64,000 nt of DNA from contig CM048553.1 in the NCBI GenBank assembly GCA_026413225.1, forward strand, positions 23,436,501 to 23,500,500, in the 5' to 3' direction. Both the position numbers and the translations under genes were made by a program. Positions 1-10,912 of this stretch are shown in pieces. The first letter of the stretch is position 1, and every line of letters begins with the position of its first letter. This DNA comes from Otis tarda. Its lineage: Eukaryota; Chordata; Aves; Otidiformes; Otididae. The notes beneath the pieces were generated by a model. It did no database searches and was not told the DNA's origin. It was given only the letters and a program-made list of their open reading frames with translations.

Positions 1-109
1 TATTAAAGATGAACTACAAAGAGATATTTCTTCTAAACTGGGCTTCTACCCTTTTTTGAGATGTAAAAGGTCAGTTGAAAAAAAATATAATTTTTTTTTT
101 GTTCTTGAT

Positions 110-510
110 CGTTCTTCCTTCCATTCCCCAAAGAAATAAAACCGCTTAAATTCCTGCTTTTTAATAGCCAAATTTGGTTTTATCCACCCTTGTTTACCCT
201 CATATCGGATCTCCTTGTTCTTGCAGAAGAGTCTATTGGAGAAGTTATAAATGTACAGGAAGAGTTACAAATGTATGGTGTGTACTCATCTCCTGAAGTA
301 AAACCCCTGCTGATGACATACTGAAGATTGGCCTAAATATCAAAGATGTGAGATTTGCTTCAGAAGAACAAAACGAAAGCATTCATATCCAAAGGGCATC
401 ACAGATTTTAAGCCCCTGGTTGCATGTTGTCAGGTATACCATAGTGATAGTTCCAAGACTGTAAATCATTGTAGAGATTACTAAATATATCATTTGAAAA
501 GAAAAATAAA
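110..510 (+). other. Exon-like open segment of unknown origin
   Basis: A frame stays open from about 110 to a TGA at 322-324. Inside it, a pyrimidine-rich stretch ending in CAG at 224-226 could be a splice acceptor. The codons after it read like protein (EESIGEVINVQEELQMYG). A second frame, offset by one base, is open from 309 to a TAA at 462-464. An AATAAA lies at 505-510. This could be a decayed terminal exon or retrocopy fragment, or chance. I do not recognise the protein, and it does not fit ADAM22. Confidence 0.15.
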
Positions 511-940
511 TATCACCCTGTTTTCTTGAATATTGTGAATTTTTTATATCTTTTGGTTCTGCCTAAGCCAGCTAGCGAAAAAGGCACATCTTAAAGATTT
601 TTTCCCTCTACAAAGCAGTTCCATTAGAACACAACTGTGCCTTTTCTCACTGTAAATGTGGTACTTGTTGTGGCACCCATTCAACCTTCCTTTCACAGAG
701 ACAGCCTTGGTGGCAACAGTAAAATTGTAATTGTCTCTCTGCTTATTATTGCTCTTATAATGAATCTTACTTTCCAGTTGGTCTGTCAAATTTTGATAGT
801 AGTCAATAAAGTTATGCTGAGAGAAAAGGAGAAAAAATTAGCTTGACATTATGTTTGTATAATGGAGTTACACATGTTTTCCGAGCAAAGAAGTAAAGAA
901 ATTCAGATGTATCTCCACTTTCTAAAGGGACAGCTGTTTC

Positions 941-1768
941 ATAGAGTCATAGAATGGTTTGGGTTCTAAGAGACCATAAAGATCATCTATTTCCAACCAC
1001 TCTGTCATGGGCAGGGACACATTCCATTAGACCGGGTCGCTCAAAGCCCCATCCAACCTGGCCTTGAACACTTCCAGGGATGGGGCATTTATAGCTTCTC
1101 TGGGCAACCTGTTCCAGTGCCTCACCACCCTCACAGTAAAGAATTTCCTTAGATCTAATCTAAATCTACTCTTTCAGTTTAAAGCCATTGCTCCTTGTCC
1201 TATCACTACATGCCCTTGTCAAAAGTCCCTCCCCAGCTTTCTTGTAGGCCCCCTTTAGGTACTGGTAGGCCACTATAAGGTCTTCCCGGAGCCTTCTCTT
1301 CTCCAGGCTGAGCAGCCCCAACTCTCTCAGCGTGTCCTTATAGGAGAGGTGCTCCAGCCCTCTGATCATCTTTGTGGCACAACTCTGGGCTCGCTCCAAC
1401 AGGTCCGTGCCCTTCATAATGTTGGGGCCTACAGAGCTGGATGCAGTACTGCAGGTGGGGTCTCATGAGAGTGCAATACAGGGGGAGAATTCCCTCCCTC
1501 GACCTGCTGGCCATGTTCCTTTTGATATAGCCAAGGATGCAGTTGGCTTTCTGGGCTGCAAGCACGCATTGCCAGCTTGTGTTGAGCTTCTTGTCCACTG
1601 CTACCCTCAAATCCTTCTCCTCAGGGCTGCTCTCGATCCATTCTCACCCAGGCTGTGTTTGTGCATGGGATTGTCCTAACCCATGTGCAGGACCTTGCAT
1701 TTGGCCTTGTTGAACTTCATGAGCTTTGCATGGGCCCATCTCTCAAGCCTATCAAGGTCTTTCTAAAT
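941..1768 (-). mobile_element. CR1 LINE copy, 5'-truncated, antisense
   Basis: The left edge has the inverted form of the CR1 3' end (ATAGAGTCATAGAATGG), so the element runs on the minus strand. It is about 830 bp and covers the 3' UTR and the C-terminal part of the ORF2 reverse-transcriptase frame. Minus-strand frames at 1166-1417 and 1338-1610 carry the familiar CR1 ORF2 ending, including LPLYCTLMRPHLQYC and LRELGLLSLEKRRLREDL, but are broken by frameshifts and stops. It is a dead copy, more diverged than the pair near 24 kb. The 5' boundary near 1768 is approximate. Confidence 0.93.
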
Positions 1769-3882
1769 ATCAGTGAAGGGACAAAAAGCTTTTTGCTGTG
1801 TTGCCATGTGTTTTAGCATCAGCTCTGTTTTCACATAATTGTAAGAAGCAGAGGAATTCTCCCAATGACTTTAGAGACAGCAATCCATCCAAAGGCATCT
1901 GATTATCAATGCATTTCTGCCTATGTCAGGTGACCAATTTGATTACAGAGGAAACTTCCTAGAAATTAGCCAAGGAATAAATTTGGTTTATTGTACTTCA
2001 CTCTGGTGAGTTGCTCATCAGTAAGTGGAAATCATGAAATGTGAAGCTGCAGAGAAACAGCAGGATCAAGCTGAATATGATACTGTAAGAAGCTGCCAAG
2101 TCTAGCTAAAGAGATTAATATAAATACATTTCCAGTATTAATGAAAAATGATGGCTGGGGCTTTTAATTTATATATGCACAGCCTTTGCTTTGGTACAAA
2201 GTTAGAGGGTTTCTTTTGTTCTCTTTTTGCAGGAATTGTTAAATCTTACATTACAATGTATTTTCTGTGTGAGCTTGCTGATCTTTAGCCTGTACTTATC
2301 CATAATCATTCTTTGATCTTAATTTCTTTTTTTTTGGTATAAGAGGATGTATTTCTCTTTGGTGGTTTGCCAGAACATCACTGTTAATGGATTTCTGGTG
2401 TGCTAGAAATTTTTCAATAGGAACAGATAGAATAATGTTCTGATGGCTTGCAAATATGTGATGTGTTGCCACTTGAATTAGGCAGCTATGCTGTACTAAT
2501 GCTTTGCTCTTCCCTTTGCCTGTCTCCTTAGATAGACTGTGGGAATTGAAAAGATGCAATTCATCACTTCTTATTGAATGTGTTTATTTTCCGTTTTTGG
2601 TGGTGTGAGTGAGTGGAATAATTTTGCAGCTGAGAATCTGAAAGACTGGGAGCTGATATTAATGAATTTCTGCCATTCCCTTGATGACCAGGCTCTTACA
2701 TGTGTTTTTATGGGTTTTGAGCTGTGAAGGTCATTTGAATTCACCTTCATTCACATCCTACTCTGTCTGGACAGCAGAAATGAAGCACTTTAGGCCCACG
2801 CATACAGATTTATTGGCTAATGCCGTTTCTGCCATTCCCATCAAAGTCTGGTTTAAGTTGGCCTGGAAAGGTCTTAACCATGTTTGAATATAGACCTTCA
2901 GATCCTCAGTGTTGGATTCCACATGGTCAGTTGCAGCTTGTCACTAGCAATTCCTGCTTTGTTTATCCCACACATTCTTGGTGGATTCTTTCACCAGTAT
3001 AAAAACTGGTATGTGATCTGTGGGTTTACCTGAAAGGCAAAAGATGAGCCTTTTTTTAATGGTTATGTTTCTAACAAATGATTGAACATTTCATGTTAAG
3101 GCCCCGTGTGATTTACACCCAAAAGCCTGACAGATAAAGCTTCTGGTATCAGATTTCAAGGACAGAGCACAGAAGAAGGTTGGTGGCAGATATCTGAACA
3201 GAGGCAGATGATGCTGAGGTAGGGAGAGGTGGCATCATTTTAATCTTTTGCAGTGTTGATTCCAACAAAAAATATGGTGAGATAATAAACTTGCTTTATT
3301 GGAAGTGTATCTTTTGGCTTTGGAGCTGCATTATCTCAGTACTCAGGCACTCACTGTGATTTTCCCACTGATCTGATCATCCTTCAGGGGCTGAAGTATT
3401 TTCCTGCAGACTGAGTTCAAGTCAGTGCTGAAACATATTCTTCTTGTTCCCTACATGAGGTGTGTTGAACCACTTCAACAAATTTTTTGTCTTGCCCAGT
3501 GATAGACAAGTACTTTGCTTTTGGTCTGTGCTGGGGTGAGAAGGGAGTACTCAGAGGAAAAGGAGAGCACGACCTGTATCCATGCCTTTCTTCTGTCGAA
3601 GCAGGTAGGATTGTCCCCACCACCAAGCCCTTGTCCCTGCAGAGACAGATGTGCAGTTGGACCAGGGAGTTGTGAAGTGCACAGCAGCACAAAACTGGTG
3701 CCCTGGAGACCTCCTTTGTAGTGGCAGCCAGTGGCTTTTGGTATGTACATTGAGAATTGAGATACTGCCTGTAACAATGGTGGGAACAGTGGGCATGAAA
3801 GTGAAAAAGTGTAACTTTATTTAGTCTTTGGAATTGCTATATCTTTCTGAGATTTGCACTTTAAAATGTAATTTACATTTAC

Positions 3883-3911
3883 TCTTCTATGCATATAGCA
3901 TAGAAGAGTCT
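3883..3911. repeat. Perfect 12-bp hairpin with 5-nt loop
   Basis: Bases 3883-3894 are the exact reverse complement of 3900-3911, separated by ATATA. Pairing does not extend further. No run of T follows that would suggest a terminator, and the stem is too short for a microRNA precursor. Confidence 0.7.
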
Positions 3912-4630
3912 TAACTTTAATAATAAAGTTTCGGAAAACCCAGTGCATAAATATCCCTATGCCTGTGCAGGGCTGAATGCTGTGTGATAGGCCATGTGCT
4001 TTAAAAGGAGGTTTCATGAAGGCACTGTTGTATTTCTTCCTACGTGACCTGTTAACTTTTTTAGTGTAATTTTTTTTTTCTTTGTAAACTCACTCAGGCT
4101 CATATTCCCTATGGGTTCATAATTGAAACGTAGTAACAAGAGTTTGTCATTAGCTGTTTGAAAAGTTTTATTTTCTTTTCCTCATTCCTTAAAATCTCAT
4201 ATAAATGTTCACTAAAACAAGGTTTTAACGTAAGTACAAACAAGGGAGAAGACTTCATTGAATGTCTCCTTAAGCTCCAGTGCAAGTTAAGTTTGAGGGA
4301 TACCAAGCATTTGCTGCTTCTGTTGACTTTTTGCACTTTGTACAGAAAATTATCTTCAATCAAAGTAAAAAAAAAGAAAGCAAAATTTAGGTAGTCTATT
4401 GATACATATTTATCTTTGAACCATTGTGACACCCTTCGTGTTGGTCCATGCTGTAATGCCAATGGATTAGACCAGTAGTTCTACTGTTAGCTAACTGTAT
4501 AATTCAGTTGCAATAGGTAGAGGCTGTCAGAGAATCCAAAGAAACCTGTGTTATCTGACAGTTCTTCACAAAGAGCACGATGAATTGTATTACTAACTTT
4601 AGTAATTTCCTCTGCTTTTTTTTTTAAATA

Positions 4631-4693
4631 AATGTATGTGTATACACATGCACATATATACATACAAACATATATTTGTATACACACACACGC
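4631..4693. repeat. Impure TG/CA/TA microsatellite
   Basis: Alternating purine-pyrimidine tract of mixed TG, CA and TA dinucleotides, ending in an ACACACACAC run. It is a simple repeat; the open frames over it on both strands are low-complexity artefacts. Confidence 0.8.
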
Positions 4694-7027
4694 CTACTTA
4701 CACACAGGGATATTTCTGCCCTCCTTCTCTCTTTATAGGTAGGTCTGCATTTGAGACTTTAAGTAATTCTTGCATGGCTCTTTTTCCTAATAGCAGCACG
4801 GAAAGACTGTTATTTAGAATTGAATTGTCTAGACATTGTCTGTGTATGCAGACAATGGAGCAATGTAGGTAATGCAAATTAGGACTTGGCCTCTCATGCG
4901 AGAGATGCGCTTGACCACCTCCCTACCTCCTAGCAGGATTCTTTCAAATGTCTTTTTTTCCATTTCTGTCCCACTCTCCACCCCAAATGAGCAGACTGAA
5001 CAAGAGGCACTTTGGCATTTCAGAGGAGTGAGATCTTTACTACTTTTAGTTCTTTTGCAGATAAATTCTAGAGAGTGATTGCTTTTTTTGGAAGCAAATA
5101 CTCCGCTTTTATTTTGTTTTCAGTTCTTGCACCTTGATAATCACACAGATGATTCCCCCGAGCAACTCACATTTCTCATGAGATAAACATGAGAAAAACA
5201 AGGCAATTACTGCTTGGTCCTTGCAAAGCCTGTCATAAGAAAGGTTTTGGCTTTAACTCCATTAGTTAAGGACAATATGGCTGAGATTTTTTTTTTTTTT
5301 TTTAATTCTCCCTGCATCTGTTTCTGTCATGGAGAAATTAAAGCAGCACCATGCTGATACGTCACTGTTCCAGCAGGAATAAGAAAAGTGTTCAAGCTGA
5401 CCTTCAGTGAGGAAAAAATGTGGACATTTTCAATGTTTTTGGTATTTTGAAAGCAGCCTTAAAGTGTTTTCAGAATTGTCGGCAGGTTGCTGTAAATCAG
5501 CATTATGTGGACATAATTCCTTCAACCCATGTTGCTGATAACATGAGTCCCTTCCTACTTGCAGTGGGAGAAGGAAGACCACAATGGTGCTACCTAATTG
5601 ACAGTGCAGGACTCGGGGGAGTGGCTGGGGAATGAGCAAGTAATGAGTTGTTCTCCATACTGTTGGCCCACTAGTTCTTCAATATTTCTAGGCAGAAATC
5701 TGCTTGTGAATTCAGACAGCTTAAAGATGTATTAATACTCTTGTGTTGTGTCAGCTCTGTCACCCCAGCAGAAAAAGGAGAAGATGCTAATGGAATTGCA
5801 CACAGGCTATGGCAAACTAAATTATGCTTCTGCACTTGGACAACTGCTGCCTTTCAGTTCTGCTTTATCCAAACCTCAATGCTAGTTTTCAGTTATACAT
5901 TTCATATTTTCTCTATTTAGACTTGTGTATAGCATAAAATAAATGTTATATGTCAGATTTTGCCCTTGGATGAACATTAGTAGTTCTGGTTGACTTCAGC
6001 AGGAGCTGCAGGCAAACATCCTAAAAAAAGAACTTGGCCTCAGATCTAAACTCCCTTTTGCTGCATTCTATATTCCAGGAATGTGTATCTCCCTGTTTTC
6101 AAAGTACAGCAGTTACCAGCATTGTTAACAAGTCTCTTTCGGTTGCCCTTGGAAAGCCAAGCAGAAGGAGCTAAATACTCTATGGGAATAAGAGGCCAAT
6201 GTTTGAGCACCTTTGAGATCCTAGACCCTGAGATCAGCTGCCACCTAACCAAAGCATTTAGGATTTTGTAAGTGCGCGTGGACAATCAACACCCTAACCA
6301 GAGCAGAATGATCTTGAACACCAGCCGTCTGTAGAGACTGCTATAGATATGCTTACTGGGATAGTATAAGTGTTTTGTATATTTTTTATGCTGTATTTTT
6401 ATGCATTGTTAATGTATTGTAACTGTGTAGTCACATTTTCCCTGGGGTTTCTGAATGTAGGTAACAACCTCTGCTGTGGATTACTGTTGTTAGTTAAGGG
6501 AGGAGGCAGAATACCAAGGTCGGGGAGGCATCTCTCAGCTGTCAGCAGCGGAGTTGGCAGAGGAGCGTATCAGAAATCAAGAATCCTTTCCCCTCCTCTT
6601 AGACCATACGGCAACCAAGATCTTCCAGTTCACTACAAAGGAGCAGTGAGACAAGGGAATTTAAATTGTCAGTCAAAGAGTAGGCCAGAGGAGGGGATAA
6701 TCAATATACAGAAAAACCACCTGGAGAAGCTAAAAGGCTGAAGCTGCATTAGGTATTTCCCAGCAGATACTGATAATTTTATGCTGTTGTAAATGGATAA
6801 AGTAGGATTGCCTGCTTGCTGGTAAACTGGGAACGCTGCTGTCAGTTTACTGAAGCTGAAGTAAGAAATGTTTCTGTGTTTCTGCAAATTTCCCAGTTTA
6901 ACGGGAAGGAGAATTTCCAGTAGGGCTGGACCAAATTTGCCACCCCAGCTGGGGACCCAGAGTAGCTGGCTGCAGAATTTGCCTTTCGGGCGTGATGGTC
7001 GTTTAGTATGTGTAGCAAATCAAAAGC

Positions 7028-7150
7028 CCAGTGTTTAGAGCATCATCCTGGGATGTGAGAAACCTGATTTGAGGTTTCTTCTGCAAATCAGCCTAAGAAG
7101 AGATTTTAAAAACAGGTCTACTCACTGCCTTGTTTCCTTAGGCATCCATT
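7028..7150 (+). mobile_element. Possible tRNA-derived SINE remnant (MIR-like)
   Basis: The segment has the layout of a tRNA-derived SINE head: GTTTAGAGCATCATCCTGGG, then GTGAGAAACCTGATTTGAGG at the position of the B box. It is followed by a pyrimidine-rich part resembling the MIR core (GCCTTGTTTCCTTAGGCATC). It is heavily diverged, so family and ends are uncertain. Confidence 0.45.
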
Positions 7151-8361
7151 AGTGTGTGAGAGTTGATACTGGGTAGATGCTAAACTGATCCAGAGAAATG
7201 CTTCCGTAATCTGTGGCAGCTGTTCAGGGATAAGGCTGGTGTCAGCATCAGTCTGAAGAACAACAAGGATTTGCTGGTATAGTGACTAAGAAAAGTTACA
7301 TTAAATTAGGTGTGAACGGGTAAACTGCTCTTTATGAATTGCTGTCTTTTTTCTTCTTTGCTTTTCCTTACAGGTAGGTATTGAAATAATTGCTATTCAA
7401 ACTGTGATCCTGTTCAGTCATTTGCAAAGAAACGATCGTATTCCCAATTTATGTAATCTATGGGTAATGAGATTATTTTAATATAATACCAGGGTTGGTT
7501 TTAGTGGTATGCATGAATGCCACAGTTTGTACTTTCATTGACCCTTGATATAATCATCCATGACATACTAAGGGTAGTCTCAGGACAATTTGTCTGTTAA
7601 CAAGTGTTTTCAAATAGTTTGTTTTTCTGGGAAGGATCCATAGAAGCCCTCTCTCTTTAATGCAAGATTGAGTGGTCTTGTCCAGGGTTCTTTGTATAAA
7701 GGTGATTTTCTCCCTTAGTACAAATTTAATGTCTTCAGGATTATTGTTTTTTTTTTTTCTTTAACTGCAAAATGCTTTTTAAAAGGTTTTTTTCTTTTAC
7801 AAGTTTTTAAAAGTTCTTAAATTTAAAATGTTTTGTAAAGACAAAAAAATATTTTTAAACATAAAATTTAGATATGAGAAAAAACAGCATTAAAATAAAG
7901 CCAGCACCCTCAAAGTGTCAAGCTGAACACCCAGGATAAAACTAGGAGAGTTTTAACCATGTTTGAAAAATGTCATCTTTGTTTTTCAGCCAGTGCCCAG
8001 TTCTGAATGAACAGGATCTTATAATTTTCAGCTGACTCTTTCCTTGTCCTTTAAGGATGTTTGGTTGCCAAAATATCACACAGCTTTTGACCTCTTTCAG
8101 CTTCAGTGCACCTGTGCTACAGAGGAGGCAGCTGATGCTGCCATGTGGATATTGTCGTCTTCCTTCTTTCTGCCTTCCTTCCTTCTCACGCTGGTGTTGC
8201 TAGATCTCAGAAACCTTAGGAGACGGTTGCTTGCTTTTTCTGGCCTTCTGGCCTTGCTGTAACTTGGTGCAAGCACTTATCTGTCATCACTATTGCCTCT
8301 TCCATTGCATCCTTTCTATCCCTGTTTTGCTCTCATAGATCAGATTTTTCATTTTTCAATC

Positions 8362-8401
8362 TTTTTTTTTTTTTTTTTTTTTTTTTTTGAGAGAGAGAGG
8401 G
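8362..8401. repeat. 27-nt T run followed by (GA)n
   Basis: An uninterrupted run of 27 T at 8362-8388 is followed by GAGAGAGAGAGG. It is a simple repeat. The T run could be the tail of an antisense retrocopy, but no recognisable body lies to its right. Confidence 0.85.
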
Positions 8402-10128
8402 AGGATACATCCTTGTTGCTCTCCTCGTATCACTGAGCCTGGCTATTTGCTGGTAACCCAGACACTTTTCTGCTTGTCAACAGTCGTATGCAATGCTTTG
8501 AGCAGTATAGCTGGAGAAGCTTTAAGTTTCAGTGTTTTTCAGGTACACTGTCTTCGTGATAAATTTTTCTTCAGCTCCATGATGCTGAGTGTGATGGGTC
8601 AGACACTTTTGAACTTTAGGGAGAATATTAAATACAGGAAGGTGTGCCCTTTACTCAGGTGCCCCTTTGAACTCTTCCAGTGTGTGTGCTCCAGTTACTT
8701 GTCTTGACATCAAGAGCAGCATGACATTGCTCTAGCAGTCTCACAAATAATTTTTTTCAACAATACTCCTCCTCCTCGTTTCCTAGGGACTTTGCCTGAC
8801 TCTCTTCTCAGCTCGTGTGGTGCATTGTCTCTCCTCACATGATTATTTTTGCCCAAGACATCAGGTCCAGGACATTTGTGTCCTTCAACTTCTTTGCGTT
8901 TGCGCTTGGAAAGAATGAACTGTCTCCATGTTGGCAACACAGGGATCTGAGTAACCAGAGGGGTTTTTCATCTTGCCCTAAACCTGTGCTGAAAGTTTTA
9001 ATGTGGTTCTCCTAATTTGTAAATTTGCTTCTTTTCCTTTAATCTTTAATGTGTTATTCCTTTTCCTGGCATTAACTCACAGAGCTACTTCTCCAGCTAT
9101 GTCTCTCCTCTCTCCGTGACTTTCTCCTCTGCTTTTTCTTCCCATTTAAAGTCTTTCTCTCTTCCACCAATTACCAATGCGATTCGTGTATTTGTTTTTA
9201 ATTATTGTTTTGGAGTATTTTGTACATGTATTTACAGTGTTGTCTTAGTGTGTTTTATAGGATTGTTGTCTCTGTCTTCTCTAAATAAGAATAATATTGT
9301 TTCTTAGCTCTTAGAACTATGCAGCTTTTAATGCTGTTGTTTTGGGTGTCTCCACTGCAGAGGTTGTTATCAGCAGTACCTTCCTCCAGCAACCCAAAAT
9401 CAATTTGCTGGTACCTTGTGGTATCTGGTGCGCTACAAGGTTATTGCCCTCTGTACAGATATTGGTCCTGTACCATTCTGGTAAAATATTGCAGATCATA
9501 TTTCTGCATTCAAAAAATGGAGATTTCAAGGTGACCCTATAGGTATGTCTATACACAAACATTGCTTTTCCTGTTCGCTTATGTCCTTAGCCACTGTTAT
9601 ATTTAGAAGCCCCATGGTGTTTTCACTGCTTGCTCTTGCACTGATTTCTGCTGCGTCCCACACTTGGGGGGGCCTCTATAACAAGAGGGTGACTTGTACA
9701 ACAAATGACCTTTCACTTCAGGGGGACAGTCTCCATGCTTGTCAGCTGGTGTAAGGAAAGGAGTCTCCTCAGGGTGTGAACATCAATCATTACCTCAGCA
9801 GCAGCACCAGTGGTTTAATCCTCACCATCCTCTCTTGAATTGTCCTCGGGTCTTTGTTAGGAGCTTGATGTTGATGGTGGAGCTTTCTTCCTCAGCAGTC
9901 TTGAGTCCATTTAGGGTTATTTTTATACATTTTCAAACTATTTGAACATTCTTGTTATTGATCCCGGGGTTTAATTATGGAAGGGTTGCTTCATTTTGGT
10001 ATTCCTTTAGCATACAGAGTATTGCACATATAGGTTCTACCTGTTACTCTATACTTGAGAGAAGGACTACCTATCCCACGTTGAATTTTGAGGTATGTGG
10101 ACAACCTGCTATATTTTAAACAGGGTAA

Positions 10129-10177
10129 CCCCTCCTGTCCCCGCCCCCCCCTTCTTTTTTTTTCTCCTTTCTTCCTT
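10129..10177. repeat. Polypyrimidine tract, C-rich then T-rich
   Basis: Almost pure pyrimidine on the + strand for about 49 bases, with a C-rich half (including CCGCCCCCCC) followed by a T-rich half. Such tracts can adopt triplex (H-DNA) structure. No exon follows it, so it is not a functional splice tract that I can identify. Confidence 0.75.
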
Positions 10178-10781
10178 GGGAGTAAACATTCACAGGCAGC
10201 ATTTAATATTGTATCTAAAACCAGTATGTAGCTAAACTCCAGAAAAATGTTTTGGACTAAAATTAACCTCTATATGCTCGAGTTAGTGTCTTTTGCAGTC
10301 TGAAACAGTCTTCTAGTTCTGATGTGTACCTAGTTTTGACATGGGGATTGCTCTTTCCTTGTGGAGCTCAGCGCTGCTGCTTTTATAAACAGAAGATGGT
10401 TAAGTACTTCCAGGCCTGTCGTCTTCTGGACTTCAATTGACAGATGAAGTAAAGAGTCGGGATCATTGTTGATTTTAGATTGGCCTCAGATAGTTCTAAT
10501 TTCTTTCTGATGCCCCAGGATTTTAATATTCTGATCCCATATATCTTTTTTTGTCTCAAGTGCCTGAGGAAGGCTTGGTGCTCACCCCAAGTAGTTGTTT
10601 GTATACTGTACATTTAGTGTGTGCGAGAGCTTCCTCTGTGTTTGAGCTGCCTTGGTAGCCCACCCACCCTGCGTGACTAGTGGTTGTTTGCAGTTGAAGG
10701 AAGAGCAAAGGTGATCCAGAAGCTGGGAACACCGTTGGGAACTGAGCAGTCCCCTCGTCTGCCAAGCGCTTCACTTACAGG

Positions 10782-10912
10782 CTTGGGCAAATCACTTCCT
10801 CCCGCTGTAACCCAGCTCCTGTCTGTTAAGGAGGGTAATAGACAACCTGTAACTTGAAAGGGTGTTGTGGGCTGTAACATATTAAAGACTGTAAGGTGCT
10901 CACCTAATACGT
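10782..10912 (+). mobile_element. MIR-like CORE-SINE remnant
   Basis: The order of blocks follows the classical MIR core and 3' part: CTTGGGCAAATCACTTCCTC, a pyrimidine-rich stretch with CCTGTCTGTTAAGGAGGGTA, then GGGTGTTGTGG, and finally TATTAAAGACTGTAAGGTGC. This parallels the known MIR sequence well enough to assign the family and the + orientation, but it is an old, diverged copy and its ends are approximate. Confidence 0.65.

Noticed and set aside
1166-1610. Minus-strand frames that look like protein
   Set aside because: They are the broken ORF2 end of the CR1 copy at 941-1768, not a host gene.
6370-6741. 123-codon + frame with a hydrophobic N-terminus
   Set aside because: The hydrophobic start comes from a T-rich tract. 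The remainder matches no family I know and no splice structure supports it.
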